This document shows, one piece after another, positions 7,980 to 15,133 of a stretch of DNA of 25,652 bases. The notes beneath the pieces are model-generated. The model saw only the letters and a list, made by a program, of their open reading frames with translations. It was not told where the DNA came from and made no database searches. A program made the position numbers and the translations under genes. Location: NCBI GenBank assembly GCA_964532715.1, contig CAZHIX010000014.1:1-25652 (forward strand). Direction: 5' to 3'. This DNA comes from 1-14-0-10-45-29 sp964532715 (GTDB lineage Archaea > Micrarchaeota > Micrarchaeia > Anstonellales > Anstonellaceae). How positions within the stretch are numbered: the first letter of the stretch is position 1; the number at the start of each line of letters is the position of its first letter.

Positions 7980-9542
7980 ATGGTTGAATATTACGCTATT
8001 ACTGTGTGGACTTCCTGCACATTCTACAACACACATAGAGTGGGCGCTAGAGGAAGTTACAAAAATGCGCCGGTTTCAAAATATATGGCTTGTGCATGGA
8101 GTTCAAAAACAGGCAGTGCAGTCATGAGACTTGGATATAAGTCTGCAATGTATGCGTGCTTTAACAAGAATTTACAAACACGCACAAATTACAAAGTTCC
8201 TACAGATAAAATACAGGAAACATTTTATGATAGTTATATAAAAAATTATATTCGCCCAGATACAGATTTATCTATAAAAATTCAAATGCACCCACAACAA
8301 AACGACTCAAAAATCCAGAATAATCAACAGATACAGAATTTTGGAATTGCACCTCAGGTCATGAGTATTGAAATATCTAAAACAACAAAAATAGAAAAAA
8401 CAAAAAATATTTTGATAAAACCAGTTTTGAATAAACATGTTGCATACGAATACAAAACTATAGAAAAACCACAAAAAAACTTCACTTATCAAAACATAGA
8501 CAAACAATCAAGAAATTTGCAACAGAGATGTTTTGAGACTCATGTGTTTGCGATGCCAATTAAGAGTATACATCAAATTCAGACACAAACACAGACAGTA
8601 GAAAGATATGCACCAATAAACAGTAATGCGACGCCGATAATTGAAAATAAAAAAGAACAAATTATTGCAAAGATTGAAAAATGGATACAAAACAAAAACT
8701 TACCTCAAACGACAAAACCTGTTGCTATGCCACGTCCCAAAATTAACATTCAATCTACGACAAAAGTTTTGAAATTAAAAGAACATATACAGCAAGTGAA
8801 TGAACCAAAATATTGCATTTCAAAAATATCAAAGGTTAACAAAGCACCTCAAAATAATTTAGTGATTAATCAAAATAGAGATAAAATAAATGATAAACAA
8901 ATGAATAAAACAAAAACTGAAGATAAATTTGCATATAAATTAACAACTAAAAAAACAACACAGATAACTATCAAAAATTATGATATAGATAGAGTTGTTG
9001 ATAAAGTACTTGAAAAATTAGATTCACTTGAAAAAAAATGTGATGCTAAAAAAGTCATTGAATATACAATTGCATATATGAAAGAAAAAAAACACGCACT
9101 TGAAAAGGATAACGCACGACTTTGGAAAATTTTGTGGGCAAGAATAGAGGATAAATTAGTTATGATAATAATAGATGAAACAAGCAAGATGATAATTAAT
9201 TGTGAGGTTATTGCAAAATTTCAAATAAACACGATAAAGAATGCATTAAACAAAACAATAGAACAGTATGGGACTCCTAAGACAGTAATAAACTATGAGC
9301 AAATCCTGTTTTGTACAAAAGACATAACGAACAAATTTAAGATGCTTGAACCATATTTGAGAACGAAAGGAATTGAATATATTGCAAGCATAATTCAAGA
9401 AGGAAACACTTTTGTCAATACGTGCGCTCTTTTAACAAAGATTAATAGAACGTGCGCACAAGATACAAAAATTAAAAGAATAATAAACAGTTACAACTTA
9501 CAAGTAGTTATGCAACCAAGTCTATTTGGATTGGAGTCTTGA
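7980..9542 (+). CDS. Orphan with integrase-core-like C-terminus
   Basis: This 520-residue protein has three parts. Residues 1-80 are rich in Cys, Tyr and aromatic residues. Residues 80-340 are low-complexity, dominated by Lys, Gln, Asn, Thr and Ile. Residues 375-500 follow the order of a retroviral-type (rve) integrase core: W382...W386, strands ending IIIDETSKMIINCEV, a helix, GTPKTVINYEQILF (431-444), and TKGIEYIAS. In rve transposases the GTPKTVI segment leads to SDNG with a catalytic Asp, but here it is NYEQ, and neither the first Asp nor the Glu can be placed. If related, it is inactive or domesticated. A GAGG lies about 15 nt before the ATG. Its end overlaps the convergent sod gene by 21 bp. 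The family call is weak. Confidence 0.5.
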   Translation: MVEYYAITVWTSCTFYNTHRVGARGSYKNAPVSKYMACAWSSKTGSAVMRLGYKSAMYACFNKNLQTRTNYKVPTDKIQETFYDSYIKNYIRPDTDLSIKIQMHPQQNDSKIQNNQQIQNFGIAPQVMSIEISKTTKIEKTKNILIKPVLNKHVAYEYKTIEKPQKNFTYQNIDKQSRNLQQRCFETHVFAMPIKSIHQIQTQTQTVERYAPINSNATPIIENKKEQIIAKIEKWIQNKNLPQTTKPVAMPRPKINIQSTTKVLKLKEHIQQVNEPKYCISKISKVNKAPQNNLVINQNRDKINDKQMNKTKTEDKFAYKLTTKKTTQITIKNYDIDRVVDKVLEKLDSLEKKCDAKKVIEYTIAYMKEKKHALEKDNARLWKILWARIEDKLVMIIIDETSKMIINCEVIAKFQINTIKNALNKTIEQYGTPKTVINYEQILFCTKDITNKFKMLEPYLRTKGIEYIASIIQEGNTFVNTCALLTKINRTCAQDTKIKRIINSYNLQVVMQPSLFGLES

Positions 9543-10115
9543 ATTAACATCATCCCAATTGACTATCTTCCAAAAGTTTGACACAAAATCGGCTTTTTTG
9601 TTTTCGTATTGTAAATAGAACGCGTGTTCCCATACATCAAGCACCAATATTGGCTTAAAACCTGCTAAATGCATTAAATTGTGCTTTTCAACCTGAATTA
9701 CAAAAAGATTTTGTTCATCATCGGAGGCTAATACTGCCCATCCAGAACCTTCCACAGAATTTGCAACTATTTCAAATTGTTTTTTGAAAGCTTCAAAAGT
9801 GCCAAAATTTTTGTTTATTGCGTCAAGTATTTTGCCAGATGGTGCGTTGTTCTCCTTTACTGGACGCATATTCTTCCAAAATATTTCGTGCATTAAATGC
9901 CCGTTTAGATTAAAGGATAGAGACTTTACAGTCGATGCGACATCTATGGATGTATCCCCATTCGCATGTTTTTCAATTTTTTCTATTGCAAGATTCGCAT
10001 TATTCACATAACCTGCATGGTGCTTTGAATGATGTAATTGCATAATTCTTGCGCTTACAACTGGCTCAAGTGCATCATAAGCATAATCCAATTTTGGTAA
10101 TTCGTATCTTTTCAT
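9522..10115 (-). CDS. sod: Fe/Mn superoxide dismutase
   Basis: This enzyme converts superoxide to oxygen and hydrogen peroxide. All four metal ligands are visible: His28 (LHHSKHHAGYV), His76 (GHLMHEIFW), Asp160 and His164 (LDVWEHAFY). The 197-residue length is standard. Second-sphere positions are Gly72 and His145 (EKHN), a combination seen in iron-type enzymes of archaea and mycobacteria rather than the Gln of E. coli, so iron is the likelier metal. ATG 10115 is preferred to the GTG nine bases upstream because GGTGAT, a good ribosome site, sits 3-9 nt before it and overlaps that GTG. It is divergent from the VIT-like gene, with 81 nt between the starts. Confidence 0.95.
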   Translation of the reverse strand: MKRYELPKLDYAYDALEPVVSARIMQLHHSKHHAGYVNNANLAIEKIEKHANGDTSIDVASTVKSLSFNLNGHLMHEIFWKNMRPVKENNAPSGKILDAINKNFGTFEAFKKQFEIVANSVEGSGWAVLASDDEQNLFVIQVEKHNLMHLAGFKPILVLDVWEHAFYLQYENKKADFVSNFWKIVNWDDVNSRLQSK

Positions 10116-10196
10116 ATTTATCACCCAATAAGTTTAACCCATAAAACTTTTTATTACTTACTATTGTTTAAAAGAGTGCAGTAAGTAGATGATACG

Positions 10197-10673
10197 ATGT
10201 TAAGAAATTCACTTAAGACGGGAATAGGATTTGGAATATCTTCAAGCACGATCACCACACTTGGACTTATGACTGGGCTTTTTGCAGGGACAGAGTCAAG
10301 ACTTGTTGTTATTGGAGCAATTTTAACAATTGCAATTGCAGATGCATTTTCAGATTCACTTGCGATTCATATTGCAGAAGAATCAAAAAAAGAGACAAAA
10401 AAACATATTTGGGAATCTACTATTTCAGCATTTTTTACTAAGTTTTTTGCAGCCATAATTTATTTGCCAGCAGTGATTTTGTTATCAATTGAACTCGGAG
10501 TAATTGTCAATATAATTCTTGGAATGATTTTGCTTGGAGCTTATAGCTATTATGTTGCGATAGAAAGAAAAGATAATCCGATTTACACAATATTTGAACA
10601 TATCGGAGTTGGAGCTATAGTAATTGCGATAACATATTTTCTTGGAAGATTTATCAGTATATATTTTGTGTGA
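10197..10673 (+). CDS. VIT1/CCC1-like membrane protein
   Basis: This 158-residue membrane protein resembles the archaeal branch of the VIT/CCC1 (vacuolar iron transporter-like) family. Helix 1 starts with GIGFGISSSTITTLGLMTGL (9-28), and helix 2 holds AIADAFSDSLAIHIAEES (46-63), whose Asp49, Asp53, Glu61 and Glu62 match the acidic residues that carry metal in this family. Three further hydrophobic segments follow. Known relatives move Fe(II) or Mn(II) against protons; substrate here is inferred. A TATA-like TTTAAAAG about 25 nt before the ATG suggests a leaderless mRNA. Sharing a divergent promoter region with superoxide dismutase fits iron or oxidative-stress handling. Confidence 0.75.
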   Translation: MLRNSLKTGIGFGISSSTITTLGLMTGLFAGTESRLVVIGAILTIAIADAFSDSLAIHIAEESKKETKKHIWESTISAFFTKFFAAIIYLPAVILLSIELGVIVNIILGMILLGAYSYYVAIERKDNPIYTIFEHIGVGAIVIAITYFLGRFISIYFV

Positions 10674-10679
10674 TTTTAA

Positions 10680-11591
10680 TTATATTCCGTGGTCGATCGT
10701 TATTTGTCGATTATAAATAGTTTTTGTTGGAACAGAGTGAATAATTTCGGATTTTTTATCATTAGATTGCATTTGAGTTGGTTGCATGTTTTTGGGTTCT
10801 GGTTCCGATACTAATTTGCAATCAAAGTGTAATTTTTTTGTTTTTTTATCTTCTTTCGCACTTACTCTGAAATGTTGATCATATCCAGTGTATCCACGAA
10901 AACGCCTTATTTGAATGTAACCATCGGAATTATTACGCATGAATTCATCAAGACTCATAAGACCTGAAGTGCCACCAGCTCTATCCACAACGTATACGTC
11001 TCCACTCCCAACTATTATCCCCCAGTGATTGTTAATAGTTGAATGTGTAGATTTTTGAGTCATTATAAAATCTCCAACCTGTAAATGTATTGTTTTGCTT
11101 CTTAAATCCTTGTTTGAGATTTTCAAATTCAAAAAATAAGGTTGATTCACTAATTGATTTTCATACTCGAAATTTTCAATGGGCATTTTTATTTCGTCCG
11201 CTTGAAAATATACAAATTCTAGTTTGTCTGCAGGTGCATCGTGATTGGATAAGTTGATGCATTGTGAAAATACTTTTTGCAAATACGTAAAACAATCATT
11301 TTGATTGCCATTACTTTTTTTGGTATATACACCATATTTTTTTGTGAAAAAATATGGGTCCGCTATTGATTTGTTATAATCCATTAAAGCAGTTTTTGCA
11401 ATCAGATATGGAATTAAAAATTGATGCGCTTTTTTAAAAATTTCGGTGTTTTTATACTGCAAATTTGACATAAAATGCACATATAAATCTTCAATATTTT
11501 TGTATGATGCATTTTTTAGACAGATGCTGAGTTTTGACTCTAATTGAACAAGTGGATCTGCATAGTTTACAAACGCTGTTTGAAATAACAA
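10680..11591 (-). CDS. NlpC/P60-like protein
   Basis: The 303-residue protein has a helical N-terminal part (1-90) and then a segment reminiscent of NlpC/P60 papain-fold hydrolases. Cys100 starts a helix (NDCFTYLQKVF), the LQVGDFIM strand (170-177) matches the usual LxpGDLvf, and His189 sits in NHWGIIVGSGDVYVVDRAGG. That is the order Cys, GD, His of the family, so the dyad may be intact. Such enzymes cleave cell-wall peptides in bacteria; the archaeal substrate is unknown. No signal peptide is visible. The start is TTG with AGGTG 7 nt upstream, 14 nt after the stop of the secreted gene before it, so the two are probably one operon. The basic C-terminus (after 245) looks disordered. Confidence 0.5.
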   Translation of the reverse strand: MLFQTAFVNYADPLVQLESKLSICLKNASYKNIEDLYVHFMSNLQYKNTEIFKKAHQFLIPYLIAKTALMDYNKSIADPYFFTKKYGVYTKKSNGNQNDCFTYLQKVFSQCINLSNHDAPADKLEFVYFQADEIKMPIENFEYENQLVNQPYFLNLKISNKDLRSKTIHLQVGDFIMTQKSTHSTINNHWGIIVGSGDVYVVDRAGGTSGLMSLDEFMRNNSDGYIQIRRFRGYTGYDQHFRVSAKEDKKTKKLHFDCKLVSEPEPKNMQPTQMQSNDKKSEIIHSVPTKTIYNRQITIDHGI

Positions 11592-11605
11592 ATTCGTGCA
11601 CCTAT

Positions 11606-12571
11606 TTATTTAGTGTCTTGATCTTTTTGATGACTTTCTAACATTTCATATATATCTTTTAATATTACAAATCTTTGATTTTGTTCATCCCAATTTAATG
11701 ATAACTCTGATGGGTCTGAATGAAATTTGTTTTGCATTGTTTCAACTAGTTGAATTAATAACCCGTTTTGAGCAACCTCTTTGATAAATGCCTCAAACAA
11801 AGAAGAATATTTGCCAGCATATGATAAAAGACGTATTCGCGAATTTTGACCCAAATACGAATCCAAAACTTTTTGCATCGTATCAAAATCTTGTTCGATA
11901 TAGGTTTTTAGAAAATCCATATTTTGTTTTTCAAATATGAATGAGAAAAACGCAACTATAGGTTCGCCTTTACTAAAGCATTGACACATAGTTTCACTTT
12001 TGTTGTGAAGTTTGGAGTATAACAAAGAAACGTCACTTGAACCGAATAGCCCCATTCCTTCAAGCCCTGATTTTTGAGATAGAAGTTCAAGATAAGCGAA
12101 TGCCATTATTTCATTTACTTGGTTTTTTGATAAAGGTTGTGTTTGTTCAATCTGAGTTTCAGTTGTGAGAGAATCGACTTCTATACAAACTGAGTTTGAA
12201 TTTAGTACTTTTATAAGTACGGAGACCGAATCATTTAATGGGTAGAGAAGACTTTCAAAATCATCGTTTTTAGCATTTTGTATAAAAGTTGCTTTGAACC
12301 TGCCAGGAGTCTTCAAATTTGAATATGATTTGAAATCAGTTTGTGCTTTTTTCCAGCCTTGCTTCATCATGACAGATAGATTTTTTAGGTATTTTTCTTT
12401 AGTTAGAGAAGACACATCTTGTCGCACTTGCTCGGTTTTTGGTTTTTGAGATATTTGGTTTTGTGCAAATGAATTTCCAGTAGTGTTTATTTTTGGAGTT
12501 TGTAGATTTAGCGTAGTTGCAAGCAAAAACACCCCAGCTGAAGATATGAATGATTTGATGATTTTTCCCAT
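11606..12571 (-). CDS. Secreted hypothetical protein
   Basis: I recognise no family. ATG 12571 is preferred over the longer frame from 12634 because it directly begins a signal peptide (MGKIIKSFISSAGVFLLATT) and a TATA-like TTTTATATTA is centred about 26 nt upstream. The mature part of about 300 residues is mostly helical and Ser/Gln/Leu rich, with two Cys close together (MCQCF) and a polar C-terminus. It sits directly upstream of the NlpC/P60-like gene, so a joint envelope function is plausible but unproven. The bases before the signal peptide are likely promoter, not coding. Confidence 0.6.
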   Translation of the reverse strand: MGKIIKSFISSAGVFLLATTLNLQTPKINTTGNSFAQNQISQKPKTEQVRQDVSSLTKEKYLKNLSVMMKQGWKKAQTDFKSYSNLKTPGRFKATFIQNAKNDDFESLLYPLNDSVSVLIKVLNSNSVCIEVDSLTTETQIEQTQPLSKNQVNEIMAFAYLELLSQKSGLEGMGLFGSSDVSLLYSKLHNKSETMCQCFSKGEPIVAFFSFIFEKQNMDFLKTYIEQDFDTMQKVLDSYLGQNSRIRLLSYAGKYSSLFEAFIKEVAQNGLLIQLVETMQNKFHSDPSELSLNWDEQNQRFVILKDIYEMLESHQKDQDTK

Positions 12572-12684
12572 ATATAGAAAAAGCACGCGCGTAATATAAA
12601 AATATACATCACATGCATTTTTTGTATAATTCACAAATGTGTGTGCAATGATTAAAAAATACTAAATGCGAACATGTATAATGT

Positions 12685-12842
12685 GCCAACGTCGCATAAC
12701 CTGGTAGTGCGTCAGTCTCGAAGGGCTTTTTCGCTAACGGCGAAAAACCCCGGAAAACTGCGCTTCATTAGTAGTTGCGCAAAAACCGGTCCGAGAGAAC
12801 TGATCCCTTACGGGATTGCAGGTTCAAATCCTGCCGTTGGCG
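12685..12842 (+). tRNA. tRNA-Ser(CGA) with intron
   Basis: This is a class II tRNA: acceptor GCCAACG/CGTTGGC with discriminator G, D stem GCAT/GTGC, G26, anticodon stem TCAGT/ACTGA, a 14-nt variable arm with TCCC/GGGA stem, and T arm GCAGG TTCAAAT CCTGC. The loop CTCGAA gives anticodon CGA (Ser, codon TCG). A 75-nt intron at 12723-12797 follows position 37; exon CTCG can pair with CGAG near the intron end, fitting a bulge-helix-bulge site. The 83-nt mature length is normal for tRNA-Ser. Its 3' part is repeated three times downstream. Confidence 0.95.
12723..12797 (+). other. tRNA-Ser intron (37/38 site)
   Basis: This 75-nt intron contains a strong hairpin (TTTTTCGC with GCGAAAAA, plus GGG/CCC) and a second weaker stem using GCGC. 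It is more GC-rich and more structured than the tRNA-Arg intron. No coding potential is evident. Confidence 0.85.
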
Positions 12843-12863
12843 TTTTGGCTTACGCCCTCACTT

Positions 12864-12905
12864 AACGGCAGACTCCCCAACAAGTTGAGGATCCTGCCGT
12901 TGGCG
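12864..12905 (+). repeat. Palindrome plus 15-nt tRNA-Ser tail copy
   Basis: AACGGCAG (12864-12871) pairs with CTGCCGTT (12894-12901), enclosing CCCCAAC/GTTGAGG. The right arm lies within ATCCTGCCGTTGGCG (12891-12905), a perfect copy of the last 15 nt of tRNA-Ser. The middle (GACTCCCCAACA..GTTGAGGATCC) resembles the unit after tRNA-Thr (GTCTCTCCAACA..GTTGAAGATCC). Confidence 0.8.
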
Positions 12906-13012
12906 AGCGAATGAAATGAGCGAGACAACGGGGGTGCGACGCCCTCAGACACATAAGTGGCTGGGGGCACGACAACCTTAGAGGTTGGCTGTGACCAGCA
13001 GGGCTGGCTACA
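12906..13012 (+). ncRNA. GC-rich multi-hairpin tract, possible RNA
   Basis: Three stems follow one another: GCCCTCAG/CTGGGGGC (12941-12968), CAACC/GGTTG (12973-12987) and CCAGC/GCTGG (12995-13007). The base composition is far more GC-rich than flanking DNA, and reading frames are poor. In AT-rich archaea such a tract often marks a structured RNA, but I cannot assign a family; it could equally be palindromic repeat DNA belonging to the tRNA-tail element. Confidence 0.3.
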
Positions 13013-13028
13013 CCTGCCGTTGGCGTTT
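13013..13028 (+). repeat. Third tRNA-Ser tail copy
   Basis: CCTGCCGTTGGCGTTT matches the last 13 nt of tRNA-Ser plus the first 3 nt of its downstream flank, in the same orientation. Confidence 0.75.
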
Positions 13029-13078
13029 CTCTCTTTGGACTGTGATAACTACAGACTCTCAAGAAACAAACTGCTTGC

Positions 13079-13465
13079 TTATGCCTTTAGCTCTTTTCTT
13101 GCTATTGACATGTAAATTGCAAGCCCGATTATCCCCAGAATGAAAACCACAACTGCCCAGATTAGTTTCCAATTGGAGTCATTTTTTGCAGTAAGTATTT
13201 CGTATAATCCAAATATCCACGCTATAGTGACAAGCAATCCACTTAGCATTACAAGAAGCATTGCGATTACAGGTATGATTTCATATAGTACAGAGACGCT
13301 ATCGCCTAAAAATACGGGGACTATAACTACGAAAACTATTGACAAAACAGCCAGCACAAGGCAAATAAAACCGCCCTTAACAAGAATACTTAGCCAATCA
13401 CGCATTAAACCACCGACGGACTTAGGCTGAATGAGATTAATAAATTTAACCCATTTTTCAGGCAC
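13079..13465 (-). CDS. PLDc_N-like small membrane protein
   Basis: This 128-residue protein has three to four hydrophobic helices: about 28-53, 60-88 and 98-122. The last one, NWKLIWAVVVFILGIIGLAIYMSIARKE, follows the pattern of the short phospholipase-D-nuclease N-terminal (PLDc_N) membrane domain, with Trp, the central Gly pair, Tyr and a basic end. No nuclease domain follows. The role is unknown; such domains are found alone or fused to various membrane modules. It lies inside the tRNA-Ser-bounded insert, 21 nt after the cupin gene and in the same direction, so probably one transcript. Confidence 0.6.
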   Translation of the reverse strand: MPEKWVKFINLIQPKSVGGLMRDWLSILVKGGFICLVLAVLSIVFVVIVPVFLGDSVSVLYEIIPVIAMLLVMLSGLLVTIAWIFGLYEILTAKNDSNWKLIWAVVVFILGIIGLAIYMSIARKELKA

Positions 13466-13486
13466 CCTATCTTTTGATTACACCTT

Positions 13487-13759
13487 TTAGTCAGAAGGCT
13501 TTTCTGATACGCTTTTGAGAATTAGAAGAAATGAAGTATTTTCTTTTGCGATTATTGAGTGTTTTGCATTTGCTGCCATTGAAATTAGAACTTGGGGTTT
13601 CATTTGAATTTCTTCTTTTACAAGAGTGAAAATTCCGTCTCCTTCCAAAACATAGACGTAGCCGCAACGGGTTGAGGTGTGAGTGGAAATTTCAGTATCT
13701 TTTGACATGCAGAAAAGAGTTACATCTCCCAGCTGGTCTTTTTGAACGACTTTACTCAT
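13487..13759 (-). CDS. Small cupin-domain protein
   Basis: This 90-residue single cupin barrel shows the pattern DTEISTHTSTRCGYVYVLEGDGIFTL (motif 1 with His and the Gly-rich turn), then QVLISMAANAKHSIIAKENTSFLLIL (motif 2 with His). One of the usual motif 1 metal ligands is replaced, so metal binding is uncertain. Small archaeal cupins of this shape have no settled function. ATG 13759 is chosen over an upstream TTG at 13789 because that extension would be translated from the antisense of the tRNA-Ser fragment. The start codon lies 1 nt from the fragment, whose variable-arm antisense AGGGATC supplies a plausible ribosome site. Confidence 0.75.
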   Translation of the reverse strand: MSKVVQKDQLGDVTLFCMSKDTEISTHTSTRCGYVYVLEGDGIFTLVKEEIQMKPQVLISMAANAKHSIIAKENTSFLLILKSVSEKPSD

Positions 13760-13760
13760 T

Positions 13761-13804
13761 ACTGATCCCTTACGGGATTGCAGGTTCAAATCCTGCCGTT
13801 GGCG
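13761..13804 (+). repeat. 44-nt copy of the tRNA-Ser 3' part
   Basis: The segment is identical to 12799-12842 of tRNA-Ser: 3' anticodon stem, variable arm, T arm, acceptor 3' strand and discriminator. Identity stops abruptly at both ends. It lacks the 5' half, so it is not a functional tRNA. The left edge at the first base of the 3' anticodon stem fits the anticodon-loop crossover used by many tRNA-targeting integrases. Confidence 0.92.
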
Positions 13805-13997
13805 ATGTTATTTGAAGTTAAACGCCTGTTTGGAAGTGTTTAAGCGTGTTTGGTTTTCGATTTGTAGTTCTTTAGCTTAACAAAATAAGTTTAATCAGAA
13901 AATACTATTCTAAGAGATAGGTGACGAGCTGATCACTTAACTATTTTTAAGGATGTTGAGAGGATCAGATCGTAAAGAATCTTAAATGGGTGATTGA

Positions 13998-14213
13998 ATG
14001 GGTTCTTGGATTGTGTTAGAAATTGGAAAGTCTGTGTACACAGAGTTTCTTATGAAAGACGGCGAGTTTAGACAGACTGAAGATTGCATAATGCTGGCGC
14101 GCGTAAATGCATCTTCTGAAAAAGAGGCCATAGAAAAAACTAAAGAGATAAATTATTGTAAAAATAGAGAATTTGATTTTTTGGTTGCGTATGAACTTAA
14201 AAATTTTGATTAA
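13998..14213 (+). CDS. Small hypothetical protein
   Basis: This 71-residue acidic protein is unrecognised. It begins with a strand (GSWIVLEIGKSVYTEFLM), has a short helix with SSEKEAIEKTKEI, and ends in a strand (FDFLVAYELKNF), suggesting a compact beta-alpha-beta fold. The GGGTGATT just before the ATG is a strong archaeal ribosome site and supports it as a real gene. It stands alone between the tRNA-Ser fragment and the YdjM-like gene. Confidence 0.6.
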   Translation: MGSWIVLEIGKSVYTEFLMKDGEFRQTEDCIMLARVNASSEKEAIEKTKEINYCKNREFDFLVAYELKNFD

Positions 14214-14320
14214 CACATTTTTTTCATCTTCATCACAACACAGGTTCAATACGCAAATTCTTTATTAATACACTTGCACTCAAAAGTCAATAAACTCGCC
14301 TACTAAAATATACTTAATTA

Positions 14321-14803
14321 TCACTTCAACCTAAAATGAAGATCGGCTACCAGATGTGTTAATTGTCCGATAAACAAACCACTAATTGAGAAGAGCAACG
14401 CGCTTAGTGAAGTGTCATTTATTTTATACGAGAGTAAAAATACGAAAAATAAAAACACACACGATGGAACTAAAATTGATGTGAGAGCTACTCCAACCAA
14501 AGTATGCAAACTCCCTCGATGTTTTACTTGTCTTTTTAGTAATCTTGCTATTGGATACTCAAGAGATTTCACAAAAAATGCAATTGGAAAAAAGAGCGTG
14601 TAAAAAATTTTAGAACCGCAATTTTTGCTATCAGAATCTGGTAATATTGTTCCCACAAGACCAGATATCAAAAATATTGCAATAGATATTGAAGAATTTG
14701 CATCAAGCATGATTAAACTATTTGGGTTAAGTGGATTTGCAACTAAAAACACAATTACTACAAGTATAAGACCACCAAATGTGATATGGTTTCGTGCTTT
14801 CAT
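14321..14803 (-). CDS. YdjM/DUF457-like membrane metal-hydrolase
   Basis: This 160-residue membrane protein matches the YdjM/DUF457 family of membrane-bound predicted metal-dependent hydrolases. Family residues visible are the N-terminal NHITFGG, GLVGTILPDSDS (about 48-59), KHRGSLHTLVG (about 93-103) and the C-terminal IGQLTHLVAD. The His and Asp residues in these motifs are the presumed metal ligands. Four hydrophobic helices alternate with the motifs. Substrate is unknown for archaeal members. Start at the ATG preceding KARNHITFGG is the family's usual N-terminus. It is an isolated minus-strand gene. Confidence 0.75.
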   Translation of the reverse strand: MKARNHITFGGLILVVIVFLVANPLNPNSLIMLDANSSISIAIFLISGLVGTILPDSDSKNCGSKIFYTLFFPIAFFVKSLEYPIARLLKRQVKHRGSLHTLVGVALTSILVPSCVFLFFVFLLSYKINDTSLSALLFSISGLFIGQLTHLVADLHFRLK

Positions 14804-15133
14804 TTTTACACCATTTTTGACAAAGATTATACAGAAAACAATCAGAGTAGATTAATATAGAAAATGGTTTTTTAAAAAAAAACAGATACCGAAAATCATC
14901 AGATTTGCCGAGGATAACTGAGGTTGAAATATGCGCGCGAGTATAAACACATGCGAAAAAACAGAGAACTGATAGATAAATGTCGTCTTGATTGATAAAA
15001 CATGACAAAAAACACTCAAAATGAGCATATGTGTGGGGGATATAGATTTATAATCAACATGAACACTACTATTACTGCTTATTTGGGAGTTAATTTCCGA
15101 TAGGTGGAAAAAAGAAAAAAGAAGAGTGTAGAA
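14804..15133. other. Intergenic stretch, promoter only
   Basis: These 330 nt separate the divergent YdjM-like and RRM genes. I see no convincing ORF or RNA. A TATA-like ATTTATAATC at about 15043-15052 could drive the RRM gene with a leader of about 60 nt. A run of A/T (14870-14882) and a GCGCGC palindrome (14932-14937) are the only other marks. Confidence 0.5.

Larger units (their letters stand above)
12843..13804. mobile_element. Putative insert bounded by tRNA-Ser 3' repeats
   Basis: The interval runs from the end of tRNA-Ser to the end of a 44-nt direct copy of its 3' part (13761-13804). Two shorter tail copies lie inside. It carries two small minus-strand genes (PLDc_N-like membrane protein and cupin) and a GC-rich hairpin tract unlike the AT-rich surroundings. 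Direct repeats of a tRNA 3' end are the classical footprint of site-specific integration. No integrase gene is present, so it would be a non-autonomous or decayed element, or a product of other recombination. Confidence 0.5.

Noticed and set aside
7907..8134. Alternative reading frame through the start of the orphan gene (LEANELWLNITLLLCG...)
   Set aside because: It has its own TAG near the beginning and ends in TGA at 8126-8128. The other frame uses this genome's favoured AGA and GGA codons and continues for 520 codons.
12862..13062. Minus-strand ORF over the GC-rich hairpin tract
   Set aside because: The frame is rich in Pro, Ser, Arg and Cys, as expected from GC-rich palindromes, and contains tRNA-tail antisense.
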